Positions 45,071 to 58,571 of a stretch of 64,000 bases of DNA are shown in pieces. This DNA is from Conus ventricosus (lineage: Eukaryota > Mollusca > Gastropoda > Neogastropoda > Conidae): assembly GCA_018398815.1 (NCBI GenBank), contig CM031595.1, forward strand, positions 132,643,297 to 132,707,296. Direction: 5' to 3'. Each line of letters begins with the position of its first letter. Within the stretch, counting starts at the first letter, position 1. The notes below the pieces were generated by a model. It was not told the DNA's origin. It searched no databases and worked only from the letters and a program-made list of their open reading frames with translations. The position numbers and the translations under genes were made by a program.

Positions 45071-46500
45071 TTTGAAGAATTTCAGGTACCAGAAAATTTT
45101 GCTCGGGTTCACCAAAATCGGCGAAACAAAATAAAATCTGGATTTTTGTGCATCCTGGAAAAAAAGCTGTTTGTCGTTTTTTTTGCATTGGTCGTTCTGT
45201 GCTTCCGTTTTTTCAGTACAATATTCTTTTACCATATTACCTCGCAAAAAAGTAATTTGTTTTTATCGACATTGAACACAACTTTTTATTTTTTCATGTA
45301 AAAAGCCATTGGTTACAACGACGTTGTTCGTTTGTTGTGTTGCTGCGTTTTGTTGTTGTTGTGCTGCTGCTGCTGCGCTGTTGCTGCTGCTGCGCTGCGC
45401 TCCCTGTTTTTGTTTGTTTGCTTGCTTTTAAGTGGGTGGGGGGAAAAATAAAGATAATGGGTAGTGAACCCGGGGAAAAGGGGGGGGGGGGGGGGGGGGG
45501 GGGGTACAGGATCCTTCATTCTTCCCCTAAAATCTTTGCCAAGAAAAAAAATTATTTTTTTTTACAACCTAAGGGGGTTTCCTTCCAATATATTTTTTTT
45601 GTGGGATATCTTATTGTATCTTACCGATTGGGGGCCAATATATCCCCCCCTCTATCTAAAAGGGCGTTAAAATATCACGAAACAAAGACAACAAATTTAA
45701 CATGATCAACGGCATGCAAATCAGTTGTTTAGTTTCAAAAAAAAAAAAAAGACATGACAGATAATGGCATGTCAAGGAAGTCATCCCCCTTTTTTGCTTC
45801 GATCCTAACATTTGAAGTTTCGTTTTGGGGGGGAAAACCCCTTCTGTCTCTCTCTATCTCAGTCGTCGTCGGGTTTCCCTTTCTCCCCTCTCTCTCCCTC
45901 TCTCCCCTCTCTCTCTCTCTTCCCCTTTTCTCTCTCTCTTCTCTCTTCTTTTCTCTCTCGGGGGCCCTTGGGACAAGAATAAAGACTGATAGTAATAGAT
46001 GAAAATGATAGATCGATGGATAGATGGATAGATGAGGGATGGATAGGGGGAAAATTTGATTGTATGGTATCGATGTCTATTTGTAACCATATTACGATCC
46101 CCCCATGAGCTGAAACAATATCACCGTGATGTGTGATACAAAAACTAGTCATACAATGACCATCAATAAACCGCCAGCCAAAAAAACATACAAACAAAGA
46201 AAAAAACAATCAACATAACTCTATATCGTGCTGATCCTACCCGGTTTTTCTGTAATACAAAGAAAACATAGAAAACCCCGCCCTCTCTCCTCATCACTCA
46301 TGTCGGGGCCTGCCGTGTCATCGCTGCGGATTAATCCTTATCTCCCATTAGTCATCACAGAAGACGCTGCGCGAGGCACAGTGAAAATTGGGGTGGACAG
46401 GGGGGGAGAGGGGGGGGGATAAAGGTCCCCGCATGACATGAGCCCTTATTAATTATTAACCGCAGGGACCGGGGATAGGGAAAAAAAAAAAATTTTTAAC
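45071..46500. other. Mixed low-quality stretch, no gene
   Basis: (TGC/TTG)n at 45,345-45,400, a 24-base G run (45,481-45,504), CT-rich at 45,845-45,958, GATG/GATA-like at 46,000-46,040. No gene is recognised. Confidence 0.6.
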
Positions 46501-46695
46501 TGTCTCCTCTCTCTCTCTCCCTTTTCTCTCTCTCCTCTCCTCTCTCTCTCACACACACACCCCAACACACACACACACGCAAAACGCACGCACGCACCAC
46601 GCACCCACACCCACGCACACACACCGCGCACACACACACGCACACCACACACACACCACCACACACACACACACACACACCACACACACACACAC
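46501..46695. repeat. (CT)n joined to (CA)n with ACGC interruptions
   Basis: CT repeat at 46,507-46,550, then CA repeat with GCACGCAC-type steps to 46,695. Confidence 0.85.
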
Positions 46696-48170
46696 ATTAT
46701 GATTTTTTTTACGAATTCTTTTGTTGTTGATTCAAGTCTTTTTACTTCGCAATTTTAACTAAGCTAAAGGAAAGAGCTGACATTATAATTGAAAAAGGCA
46801 TCTTTTTAATTTTCTAAGAAAAAAATTCTGATGAACTTTTTTTTGGGGTCCCTTCTCAGTGGGGGCCCGGGCAAATGATTGGGAAATAGAATGGCAAAAA
46901 AGGGTGAAAGGGAATGCAAAGGGTGCACAATGAAAAAGTTTGCTTACTGTAAAAGAGGGAATTTCTGGAGCAGTCTTAAAAAACCCAGCCCAATGTCCAA
47001 ACTTTGACAGTAAAGACCCTTATTGCAAAAAGTTTTTAAAATATCACAAAAGTTCTTTTTGTTACAGACTAAAATAAAATGCTTTAAAAAGCAAAACAAA
47101 TAACGACTTAGTTCCCGGGGAGAGAGAATTTAACGTTCCATTTTTTAATTCTATTGTCCGTTCACAAAGCAATATTTCCCCATTATCCGGCAGTCAAAAA
47201 CAATACTAAAGATGGATTAAAAACCATTATTGATGATAAATCATTCTTTCACTGCAGCAAAATCTCTTTTTCGGATCCTTTGGACAGCCTGTAGTTTGCC
47301 TTTTTAAAAATTTTTAAAAAATTTTAAAATTATAGGTATTGTTTATTGATTTTTTTTTTCTCTGTCAAACAGGTATTACTTTTGGGGGGGGATATGAAGA
47401 GGGGGTTTTTCCTATTTGTGATAAAAACAACATTCAGGATGATTTCAAGGGTCCTTTAAAAAACACTTTTTTGTAAAGACCAAATCAAACAAAACAAAAC
47501 AAAAACACCACACCACCACACAACACAAAAACCCACACACACCACACACAGATAGAAGAGAGAAAAGAGAGAAGAAAAGGAAGAGTACACATACAAACGT
47601 GAAGGCAAACAAGTTTGAGAATTATATAAATCTTTTTGGGTGTGGTGGTGTTTTTTGTTGTTCTTCTTTTTCTTCTTCTTGGGCGGGTGTGGGGGTTCAG
47701 CCATTTATGGGACCATAAAATAAACAGAAAAAAGGTTTTTTTTTAGACTTGTTTAATCTCGGTTTTTCCGTTCGACGGGTTTGTGACATGTATTATACGC
47801 TTCGAAACAAAAATCTTCATGGAAAAAAAGTTTTCCCAGTTTCAGAGGAGTTTTTTTCGGTAGAAGTGTTCGTCTCCCAAGAACAAACCTGATGGCCGTG
47901 TAACGACGAAAAAACCCCGTTTTTTCCCCCGCTACTCTCCTATTCCGAGAAACCCATAGACCCCCCAGGCACTGGTGTAGAGCTCTCAGGGAGAAGAGTT
48001 TTTAAATCCGTTTGCTTTCCCTCCCCTCTTCCTTTTACAAACTTTGTCATTTTGGGGTGATCGATCATAGGGGGCCCCTTTTTTTTCTTTTTTTTTTGTT
48101 GCATTCAGACATCAGACCTAGATGTCACATTACTATGGTTATTAATACTTACTCTCTCCCGCGCTCTAGT
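46696..48170. other. AT-rich unique stretch, no gene recognised
   Basis: Many T, A and G homopolymers. Short (CA)n at 47,505-47,550. Stops in all frames. Confidence 0.55.
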
Positions 48171-48330
48171 TCCCCAAAATGTTGTGTGGGGGTTTGTGGT
48201 TGTTGTGTGTGTTGGTGTTGGTGTGTGTTTTTGGTGCGGCGTGCGTGCGGGGTGCGGCGTGCCGTGCGGCGTGCGTGCGTGCGTGCGGCGTGCGTGCGTG
48301 CGGGGTGCGTGTGTTGTTTTGGTGTTGTCT
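48171..48330. repeat. (GTGT)n and (GTGC)n tract
   Basis: GT-rich then GTGCGTGCG-rich microsatellite. Its Cys/Val/Arg translation is an artefact. Confidence 0.8.
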
Positions 48331-48339
48331 GGGGGCTCA

Positions 48340-48735
48340 TCCGGAAGACGGAACCACACCGTCAAATTTTCGATTTTGAACGTGGTGTATATCCTGAAAT
48401 GCTGCTCGCCTTTCCTGACCAGCACGCTGTCTGTACTCTCCCGGGTTTGAACTAAGATGTATTATAAAAAGGGATGTTTGGGACAGGGTCCTTTGGCTGC
48501 TCACGCCCGAAGGGTACGCTATAAAAAATCTTTTGGGCCGCTTTTGTCTTTTCGTTGCTTCAAAGTCTTCATCTCTATTTTCGGGGTGACCTCTTTTCAG
48601 ATCTCTATTCAACCCCTCTTAAAAACAATTCGAAAGGTAAGGACGCTCGTTTTTACTTTTTCCATTGTCCTAATGTTGTTTATCTGTTGAAGAAGCCCAA
48701 AGAGATCGAAACGCTGCGTTTCGTTTTGTAATTTT
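48340..48735 (+). other. Possible retroelement end fragment (weak)
   Basis: Just after the microsatellite the plus strand reads NVVYILKC, which recalls the start of GIY-YIG endonuclease domains in Penelope-like elements. About 300 bases later TGAAGAAGCCC and GATCGAAACG appear before a T-rich end, a wording often seen near the ends of such elements. The frame is not sustained and no RT is present. Treat as a hint only. Confidence 0.2.
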
Positions 48736-49244
48736 TTTTTTGTCCTGAAATTGGGGGAAATTACTTTTTTTTTTTCAATCAGTTTCCCCTAACAAGTTCT
48801 GAATTTGTGTCAAAGTTGTCATTTTGGGGCAGTTTTGTTCGGGAATGTTGTTGGTGGGGCGGAAACCCCTTTTTTTTTTTTTTTTTTGTGGGGGCGATCT
48901 CGTATTTTTGGGAAGTACGGCACAGGGGCCAACCGAAGGATCGGGACAGTGCATGTCCCTCTGGGGTTGCCCTGTGACCAACCGATAGCGATCGCTCCAT
49001 GTGAAGTGCTGGTGCTGAAAGCTAAAACCCGGGACGAACCCCTTTCCCTTTTCACACAGCCCGTCCTGCTACTCATCTCACTTTTTTGAGCTGGGGACTT
49101 TTAAGATGAAGGCTCTTTTCAGTTTGGCACTTTCACGCAAATAAAAGCAAGAATCGGGTTTCCCCTCGCTAAAAGGCGAGTTTTTTCGGCCACCATTCTA
49201 CTTGGGTTGGGGCGACCTTTTCGGGTTGGGTTTACTCCTGTTGG

Positions 49245-49600
49245 TGTGTGTGTGTGTGGTTGTGTTGGTGTGTGTGTTTGTGGTGTGTGTGTGTGTGTCC
49301 TCTGTTGTGGTGGGGTTGTGGCGTGCGTGCGTGCGTCGTCGTGTGTTGTGTGTGTGTGGGGGGCGTGCGTGTGATGCGGTGTTTGGTGTGTGTGTGTGGG
49401 GGTGTGTGTGTGTGTGGGGGGTGTGGGTTGTTGTGCGCGCGCGCTGTACGTGTGCGTGGTGTTGCTTGCTACGTATATGTGTTTGTGCATAAGTCGCAAG
49501 TGTGTGGTGTGTGTGTGTGTGGTGTGTGTTGTGTGTGTGTGTGTTGTGGTGTGGCGCTCGCGCGCGTTGGTTTTGAGGTGGGGGTGGGGGGGTTATGTGG
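49245..49600. repeat. (TG)n / (GCGT)n microsatellite, eroded
   Basis: GT repeat with many GG and TT interruptions and a GCGCGCGC core at 49,435-49,445. The errors resemble homopolymer miscalls. Confidence 0.8.
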
Positions 49601-50045
49601 GGGGGTTTTGTTGGGGGTTTGGTTTTTTCAGCTACCTAATTCCAAATTTTGTTTCCTTCTACAATACTACAGTATTTTGTCAGGTTGCCCGTATTATTTT
49701 TAGTGGATTGCTTTCTTTTTACCTAGTATTTTTCGTTTTCATTTTGCCTGTTTTACACTGGAGTTTTTTCTTCCTGCCCATCGTAAGGGGAGTGCTTTTC
49801 CCCTCTTTGTCTACTGTACATCGTAAAATGTAAGTAAAAACTCGGGGGTTCGTTGTTTTATTCTGAGTTTCAGTTTGCATCCCTGGTAAGGCCATGGTTT
49901 GTACAGTTAGGACCGGGTTTTTTGTTTAATCTCTTTTAAATTGCTTCTGACCTGAGTTTTCTAATGGGAGGCGTTTTTTTGTCTTTTTCTTTTTTGCCTT
50001 GCTAGTTTACTAATTTAATACCTAACTTTCTTTTTGGGTGGGCCA
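49601..50045. other. No gene seen
   Basis: T-rich unique sequence between two GT repeat fields. Confidence 0.5.
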
Positions 50046-50465
50046 TTTGACTTCTTGTTGTGTGTGTTGTGTTTTTGGGGGTTGTGTGCGGGCCCACGCG
50101 TTGGTGTGTGGTGTGGTGTGTGTGGGGTGTTGTGTTTTGTGTGTGTGTTGTGTTGTTGTGTTGGGTGCGGCGCAGTGTGGGGTTTTTGGTTGGTGTGTGT
50201 TGTGGTGTTTTGTGTGTGTTGTGTGTGTGTGTTGTGGCGGGCCACGCGTGTTGTTTTTATGGGGGTGAGGGGGTGGGGGGACATTCACATGGCGCGGCGG
50301 GTGTGTTGTGTGCAGTGTGCATGCCGCGTGCGCGGGGCGCCCGTGTGTTGTCTGCGGCGTGTTTTGGTGTTGTGTGGGTGTGGTGTGTTGTGGTGTGGGG
50401 GGGGTGTGTGTGCATGCGCGTACACACACCACACACCCCCAACAACACAACACACACACACACCA
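50046..50465. repeat. (TG)n repeat field with GC-rich island
   Basis: Eroded GT repeats with a GCGCGGCG-rich part near 50,290-50,345, ending in (CA)n at 50,425-50,463 so that the two ends are inverted. Confidence 0.75.
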
Positions 50466-51530
50466 ATGTTTATTCCTTGCTCTTTAGTTAGGGTGAAATC
50501 TTGACAAAACAAACAAAAAAAAAATGTCAAATTTCCAACCAGCACCTTTTTGTTTTAAGGAATTTTTTTTTTTCAGGGGATTGTTATAGCTACTAAAACG
50601 TTTTGCACGTAACAAAAAAAAAGGTTTTAAAGGGGGTGAAGTGGTGGGGGGGAGGGGGTTGGGGGGGCAAAAAGTGTGGGACAATCCCTAAAGGCTTGAA
50701 TATCAGTTTCAGTCGGGCCCTTGTGTCATTTCTTTACTGCCAAACTGTACGTAAACATTCGAGTGTGGTTTCGACATGTGTTGATTTAAAAGGGGTTTAA
50801 ATCAAAGAACAAGTTAAGTGGGAAGGGGGGGAGGGGGTGCGAAAAAAAAAAAACAATGTAAAGCCATCATGCTTTCGTCAAAAGTTGTTCTTTAGCGCAC
50901 ACAACGCACGTACACACACACGCGCGCGCGCACGCACCACACGAAACACCGCGCGCGCGCACGCACGCACAACACACACACACACACACACACCATTCTC
51001 TCTCTCTCCCCTCTCTCCTCTTCTTCTCGGGGGAGAGAACTGTACTGTTTATTTCCCCGCTCGGGCAGCGGCTGTTCCAGTTAATTTTCCATTGGTAAAT
51101 TGGTGCATGGGATCTCCCACGACATAATCATTAACACAAGATGATAACACCCACACGTCTCCCCCGTGGACCCCCTTTTGTGGGGGATGGAAGTTTAAAC
51201 TTTCAAACGGGGGAGGGGGGTGGGGATCAGATATTATCTCTTTCTGATTTGGGGTTGGTGGGCTTTTTCGAACAGAGATGTCAGCTGGGGGAGGGGGTGG
51301 GAAAAATTTCTTGTTCACCAGACCCAAAAAAAAGCTGGGGAAAAGGGAAAGGGAAGGGAAGGGGGTAAGCAGATTAAAAGCTTAAAAGCTTCCAGTTTTT
51401 CGTTTTTAAAAAAAAGAAAAAAAAGAAAATAAAATGAAAAGAAAAGGGGGGGATCGGGGAGGCGGGAGGGAAACAAAATGCTAACACAAAATGATTATAA
51501 ACACACTTTTAAAAAAAAAAAGCGAAAAGG
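50466..51530. other. Mixed stretch with (CA)/(CG) repeat, no gene
   Basis: GCGC/CA tract at 50,905-50,993, CT at 50,995-51,025, A- and G-rich homopolymer sequence elsewhere. Confidence 0.6.
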
Positions 51531-51535
51531 GGCCG

Positions 51536-51566
<31 letters not shown>

Positions 51567-51625
51567 CACACACACACCACACCCCCAACACACACACACT
51601 CACACTCGCTCTCGCGCACAACGCC
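51530..51625. repeat. (CG)n(CA)n microsatellite
   Basis: GCGCGCGCGC followed by CA repeats. Confidence 0.85.
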
Positions 51626-51814
51626 ACGCACATTTTTCTGTTTGAGTCTTTTTTTGCTGAGAAGGGGGGAGGGAGCATGCTTACGGCAATATAATAAAAA
51701 GAGAGGAGCATGCTACGGCAGCATAAAGAGAAAGAGAGAGAAAACACGGGGGGAAAAGGGAACTGGCAGACTGTTTTGTTGAGAGTGTATGGTTTGGGGG
51801 TGGGGGGGGGGGGA

Positions 51815-51995
51815 GAAAAAAGAGAGAGAGAAGAGAGAGAGAGAAAGAGAGAGAGTGCGTTTTTGGGTGTGTGTGTGTGTGGTGTGGTGTGTGTGGGTTG
51901 TGTGTGTGTGTGTGTGGGGGGCGGGTGTTGTGTGTGTTTGGTGTGTGTGTGGTGTGTTTTGTGTGTTGTGTGTGCGCGCGCGTGCGCGCGTGACG
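51815..51995. repeat. (GA)n then (TG)n microsatellite
   Basis: GA repeat at 51,820-51,857, GT repeat at 51,867-51,975 and a CGCG end at 51,975-51,990. Confidence 0.85.
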
Positions 51996-52374
51996 AGTGT
52001 GAAAACCCCTACTAAGTGAGGATAATGTTGGGCGCATATTATACGCCTACCATTCATACTCCACTTACACCTGGTGCGTGCGTGCGTGATTCGGCGTGGG
52101 GTGGGGGGCATGCGTTCATACTTGGTGTGTTGCGTGCGTGCTGCGTGCTTTTGTGTGGCCATCACAAATTCAACCCAAACCAAACCTTTGGTTATCGCTT
52201 GTGGAAACCTTCCCCCTTGGGCTTCTTCGTTCGATCCCCGGGGGCCCCGTTTTTGGTGCTAAAGGGTTAAAAGCAGCGACGCAAAGACAACTGAACGTCT
52301 TTTTGACTCGTCTGTTCCAGCCATCTTCCCAAGAGAGGAGTGTGAACCACAGTTTTCCTGGGTGCCTCTTTGCC

Positions 52375-52720
52375 CCCCCACCCCCCCGGGCCCCCCCCCC
52401 CCCCCCCCCCCCCCCGCCCAACCCCCCCACCCCTTCCCCTCACAGCCCTTCACCTTCACAACAATAGGGTTTAAGTAAAATTAGGATTTTTTTTTACCGC
52501 TCACTCTTCTTCGAGAGTCGTCCCTGGGAATTGTGGAAAAAGAGTCCCCAAATGTTCCATCTTGGGGACAGTCTTCCCAGCCTTTTTTCTCTCTTTTTTT
52601 TTTTTCTTTTTTCTTTTTTGTCGATCTCTTGACATTCCAGGTTTGGGGTTTTTTTTTTTTTGGTTTTTTTTTGCTTTCCGCCGTTCCATTTTTTTTTTTT
52701 CTTTTTCTTTTTTTTTTTTA
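52375..52720. repeat. C-rich tract and T-rich tract
   Basis: A C run at 52,390-52,415 and long T runs at 52,585-52,720. Mononucleotide lengths are unreliable. Confidence 0.75.
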
Positions 52721-52789
52721 ACGTGACAAACCAGGGGATGGGGGGCGGCGGGGCATCACACGAAATAGTGTGATCCCCCTTTGGGGGTT

Positions 52790-53330
52790 TTGGGTTACGA
52801 ACTACAAAGCAGAAGTGGAAGCCCGGGTGCATGCCAAATCACAGCACACAAAGCGGCCCAACCCCAGGTTGTTTTCCTTTTCAGACCCTTTGACGTGCGC
52901 GGGCAGCCAAACAACAAAAACCTCCAAAGTTAAAGATGCTCAAAGCAACATCAAGCCAGGGCATCGGGAAGAAACTGGGGGGGTCCCCCTGACAAGGTGA
53001 AAGCCATCAAAAAAACGCTCAAAAAGGCCCCCAAACAGAAAAATGGTACATCAGAACCAAGCAAAACGGGTGTCATTTTCCGCTCAAAGGGGCACAACAG
53101 GCTAGCACCCCATTTACACCGCAAGCGCCCCTGAAACCACCCAATTGCACATGGGGGCATGCAGAAAAAACCAAAAACACATCCCACAGTTTTGGGGGGC
53201 CCTGCAGGTCTGGGGGATAGGACAGGGCCGCACCCGTGCCATCAACGCAAGCTTTAGGGGTCTTGGGGGGCCTGCAGAGGACCACCAGATTCATGACAGA
53301 ATCCTTCTACATGTATAGGCGATCGAGAAG
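52790..53330. other. Non-repetitive, base-balanced island
   Basis: About 540 bp free of microsatellites in a region otherwise dominated by them. The plus strand has a Lys/Thr-rich stretch (SKVKDAQSNIKPGHREETGG near 52,928-52,987, then an AIKKTLKKAPKQK-type stretch after a frame change). The minus strand has open frames too (53,073-53,294). No domain is recognised. It may be a damaged exon or simply unique DNA. Confidence 0.3.
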
Positions 53331-53359
53331 GTGTTGGTTGGTCAGTTACTATTTTATCG

Positions 53360-53750
53360 TTACGTGTGGTGGTGTGTGGCGTGCGGCGTGCGTGCGTGGT
53401 GTGTGTGGTGTGCGCGCGCGCGCGCGTGGTGGTGTATTGGTTGTGGGTGGTTGGGGTGTTGTGGTGTGTGTGTGTGTGTGGTTATTGTGTGTGTTGTGTT
53501 GTTTTTTTTTCCGTTAAACGTTTCCCACATAAAGGATTTCAGACAGTTGTAGTGATAAGAGTGTAGATGAAAAAAGTATGAGTGTGGCAACCATTTGTGA
53601 GTGTGTGTGAGTGTGTTGTGTGTTGTGTGTGTGTGTGTGTGTTGTGTGGTGTGTTGTGTGTGTGTGGGGGTTTCTTGCCATTGCGCGCGCGCGCGCGCGC
53701 GCGTTGTGTGTGTGTGGTGTGGTTGGTTGTGTGTGTGTTGGGGTGGGGTG
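53360..53750. repeat. (TG)n with two (CG)n cores
   Basis: GT repeats with CGCG cores at 53,411-53,426 and 53,682-53,703. Confidence 0.85.
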
Positions 53751-56700
53751 TGTTAAGAATAAAATTTAGATAGGGTTTTTTCATGTGCCACATTTTTTCA
53801 CAAAAATCATAATTTCACCATTCCAAGGGAACCACCTTCTGCTTTTTAAACAGCGTCTCTCCCAAGGGGCATCTAATTTGGAACCCCCCCCCCGAATGAC
53901 GTCTTCGCCCCACCACCCTCCACGTTGACGCGGTCACACTTTTCCATTTTTGGGCACTTCAATTTAAACGTAGTTGAGGAGTTAAAGAGTGTATATTACA
54001 ATCTTTTTTTTTATTGTAAGCGGATCATACTAATGATTAAATTTTTTATTTAAATGAGCAAAATTTTTTTAAATGGTTTGGGGGGGGGGGGAGGGAAAAA
54101 ATTAAATTCAAAGGAAATTTCCAAAATGGGGTTTTAAAAAATGTTTACAAATTAACACAGAAAAAACACATTTAAAAATTAAGGCAAGTTTTAGTGAAGT
54201 CGATCCCTCAATAAAATTTTTAGCACCTTCCCTTTTCACTACTTTTTTGTTCTTTCACAGTTCAATAAAAAATGATCACTTCTTTTTGCGTATTTTGTTC
54301 GAGGGGAATTTAAACGCATCGATGAATTAACTTTTTTCATCTCGGAAATTGGAGTTTATTTTCTTTTGTGTTTTTTGGGGTTAATACAGGCTTGGTTTAA
54401 CACACATTTTTTAATATAGACAATCTTGTTTTTTAATAAAGTTGAAATCTGTCGTTTGATGCTTTATTTATCATCATAAAATTCGACAAATCCAAATCTA
54501 ACTGCATGAAGTTTTGGGCCCTTTATTTCAGCTGCTCTTCGAGCACTTTGGGCAACCTTTTATTGGATGAAAGCCGCATAAGGCCCCAACAAAAAATAAT
54601 ATTGACTCCTTTTATTGTAGAAATGCGTTACGAATTTTTCCCTTTTTATCTCATTACGAACTTTGAAATTTGGGGATTTTAAACAAAAGCGCTGATCTAA
54701 ATCACTACAAAATAAAGTTGACAATTTTTTTGTGGAAGAATTAGAATATATTTAGAGACATTTAAAAGCTACTATTCTGCTGTAAAAAAGAAATATTCCC
54801 AAGATGAACTTTTCTCCACTTTTAAGGGTTTTAAAGTAAAAAAGGGGGCCAGTTTCATCATTGAAGAAAACCTCCGTAAAAAATTTCAAATGATCTTATC
54901 ACATTTTCCAAAGACAATTTACATCGCTTTTTTAAAAAGGTTTGGAGAACGTTTTTTTTCTTTTACAGTTAATTTGTATCAAAAATTGCTTTTATTTTTT
55001 CCCATTTGGAATGGGGCCAAAAGGGGGCCCAACGATTTTTTGTTTTATTTTTTTTGATTCTTTCAAAAGATAGAATATTTTGTTGAATGGTAAAGTTTAT
55101 TTTTTTCTTTTACTCTTTTTTTCAAAGTCGTTTTTGAATTTAAGAAATTTTTTTAGCACAAAAAATATTTGTGAAGATTTTTAAGACAAATTTTGATCAA
55201 CCTTTTCGAAACCATTCAGAGGCAAAACTCCTATTTTTGGGGATGTTCCCAAATTTTAAGCATGTATAGGGAATCCAAGGCCCGTTTATACATTTGCAGT
55301 CTATACTTTGAATTTATTAAATAAATGTTTTGGGGGCCTAAAGAATACTTTTGGGCAAATTTTCTTGACCGCACAAGCGCAGAAATATAATGTTAAGCTA
55401 TCTTGTCTTGTCCCCACTTTTTTTTGCTAGATTTTTTAAAAAAATTAAAACTTTTCTCGCTTTTTTTCAAAAGATTTAATATGTAGATTCCATAAATTTG
55501 GGGTTAGATAAACGCCTAAAATTTTTTCGAAAGCGTTTGTATAGTCCCCTTTAATAAAAGAGGAATTTCTCAGGGTCATTCCAGATAAAAAACTTTAAAT
55601 CGTTTTTTTCTGCTGAAAGTAAAGCCATTTCATGTAAAAAATCGTTGATTTTTTTTGTTCTGTGATATTTTTTTTTTATGTAATTTATAGATCTTTTGGG
55701 GTCTTTCTTTTTATAGGACCTTCTCCACAAACATAATCTCGGGGAATTTTCTTTTTTCATCTTTTGATAACCTTTTGTTATATTGCAGTTAAAAAATTTA
55801 ATAAAATCGAATAATAGTCCGTGGGAAACCCCATTTCAATGGTTAGGCTAGAAATTTTTATGCACATTCTTGTTTGGAAAAACACTCTATTTTTCCAAAA
55901 AAAAAATTTAAATTATCATTTCCCCTAACCAATGGTTTTTTAGCTTATACAGAGCCTTTGTCCCTACTTGTTCATATGCTTTTTTTTTCATCAAAGAAAT
56001 TGCGAGGATTTTTTTCCGTCTCGCAAATTTTTGTTTAACTTGGTCGTTTTGTTTTAAATAAGTGTTTACTGATATCTTCCTTTTGAAAACCCCTTGGTTG
56101 ATTGGATTACTTGTTTTTTTACAAAAATATGTTAACCCGTTTGAATAATTTTTCCATCATTTGCAATATAGACGTTTGGGGGATTGGGGCGGTAGCTGTT
56201 TATATCAGATCGATTTTCCCTGTTTGTGATTGGGGAAAAATTAAGAATGTTTTCCCTACAAAGGGAGATTTCCCTTTCCAACATTTTTTAATAAAAAGGT
56301 ATATGAAATGTTTTCATTCGAGGGGTATGATGTAAATTTCATTTGAAATGCCATCTAATACTATCTTTTATTCCAAATTTCTGAACATTCTTCCCCTTCT
56401 TGTAATTTATGGAACATTCGGTAATGGGCTATTACAGGGGAGGGGCTTTAAATGGCTTTTTTTTTCCTCTTGCTCTCGGGGTTTTTTTCTTTTCTGTTAA
56501 ATGTCTGTGCGCTATTTTTTTTAAAATATTTTGGCGAAGCTTCAGCTTTCTCAGTGGAGGGGAAAAAAGAGGGTTGGGGGCTTACTGGACATTGGTAAAT
56601 ACTCCGTTTTTCATTATTCTTTTGATTTGCCCCCACCTTTTTATAACTTTGAGACTTATTTTTTTACAAAAGTTTACCGTATGTCGTTTTGCTTGGCGTC

Positions 56701-57900
56701 CTTTGTTAAAATGATTTTTGCCTTTTTTTTCCAGCAGTTTTGAAATTTCTTTTTTTTTTACTTTTTAAGTACGCTCGTATTTTAAAGTTTTTTCTTTTTA
56801 GCTTGTTCGCAATTTTTGTTTACCAACATTCCTGTGTGTTTTTTTTAACTTTGGCTTATTATTTTTTTCTGGGGTTGATGATTTGCAGCAGATACAGGGT
56901 TTTTTGAAATTTTTAATCAATTCATCAACAGTTAGGCAGCTAATTCATTTATGTCGACATTGAACGATTTAAATAAGTTTGTGAAGCTTTCCCAGTTACT
57001 AATTATGTTTATTTTGTCTTTTCTTGTGCATGCTTTTGGTTTAGGCCTTATAGATTTTAAAAATGTGTAAGGGGAAAATATCCGTTCAGAGTGTCATTTT
57101 TAAATCGCCCGTCAATAAGGTGCTTGATCTGGAGAGTTTAAGGGTTTAAAACTATTTCACTGGGGTTTTTTTGGGATTTTTCGCGAACACGTGTTTTTCT
57201 CCGTCGTTTAAAAGAAAAAGGGGGATCAACAATGGCTCAAAAAACGATGTAGTAATGAATTTACAATCTTTTTCCCCAAAAGGGGAATAGCATTGAAACA
57301 CCAGTTATTATAAATTGCTATTCTGATCTATTTTTGGTGTACGATCGAACCATTCGTAATTTCTTTTATTAGGCCCTCGAGGTAAAATAAGACATTAGTG
57401 AAAAGGGGGTTTTTTATTCGGACCCTGACTGCACAAATAGGGTCTAGTAAGCGGGGAACAATAGTACTGGGGAAAAATTTTTTCCTTCTTTTGAAAACAA
57501 CGTTGGTTTTATCTTCTGTGGCTCCTTGTTTATAATGGGGGGAAAAAAGTACCACTGGTTTAGGGGAACCCGTTTTCTTACATTAGAGACTGCAAAACCA
57601 AACATTTTTTTCTTTGGCAAGTGCTGGTTACGTCAAACTATTGAATGGGTCGACATTCCACTGGAAAACCTTTTAAAAAAAACTTATTTACATGGAATAT
57701 AACTTTTTTTTAAACAAAACTAAAAAAATTTAAAATCTGATCTAAATCTGATTGTTCACGTTAACAGTATCAAATATAATAAATCATGGTTTTAAATAAC
57801 ACTACATATACTTTGTTACACAATGGTGGGAACAGACAGGTAAGGGATCTGAAGATTTATAAGTTTTGTTTCACCATCCTATAAAACCTAATTTTATTCC
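53751..57900. other. 4-kb AT-rich stretch, no gene recognised
   Basis: Very AT-rich unique sequence, full of TTTT, AAAA and GGGG runs. Stops are frequent in all six frames and the longest frames (about 100 codons, for example 56,409-56,714) lack recognisable domains. Possibly decayed repeats or poor consensus. Confidence 0.5.
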
Positions 57901-58520
57901 AAGGGGGGGCGGTTGTAGTGGGGCGCCCAAAAAAATTTTGTGTGTGTTTGTGTGTGTGTGTGTTGTGTTGTGTGTGTTGTGTTGTGTTAAATGTAAAATG
58001 TCAATAAAAAAAATCAGAGATGTTAACTAGTATTCAGAAACTAATTGACACAAGTGTGAATAAATAGATTTTTAGTCTACATCGAACTTTGAGCACTGTT
58101 TTTGCAAAGTGTTTCCTCACCCGCCATACAATCGCTAAACATTCCTCCAGGGGCGAGGATGTGTGGGGGTGTGTGTTGTGTTTGTTGTGGGTGTGGGGGG
58201 CATGTGGCCCCGCGTGTGTTCATTTCTATTTTTTTGTTAGTAAAGGGGTTTTGTGGCGCGGCCGCGTGGGTGTGTTATGGTTTTTTCCCGGGATAGAGCT
58301 TTCCTTTTCGGGGAAAACGATAACCATGAAAAGATCCTTATTGGTCGGTTAGGTTAGCTAAAACCCAAAACGGCGAAGGGGGGGGAGGGGGGAGTGGGGG
58401 GGGAGCGGGCGGGGGGGGGGGGTGCAGATGATTTTAAATCATCGTCTCTGTTTTGGGGCATGGGCAGGGGGGGGGGGGGGTGGTAATTTCTAACCATGAG
58501 GCGCGTTAAGGCCCCTTTTT

Positions 58521-58571
<51 letters not shown>

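Noticed and set aside
44420..46400. Similarity of GGCACAGTGAA...TTGGGGT-GAC at 44,432 and 46,377 as a dispersed repeat
   Set aside because: Only about 25 bases match, in low-complexity surroundings; too little to support a repeat.
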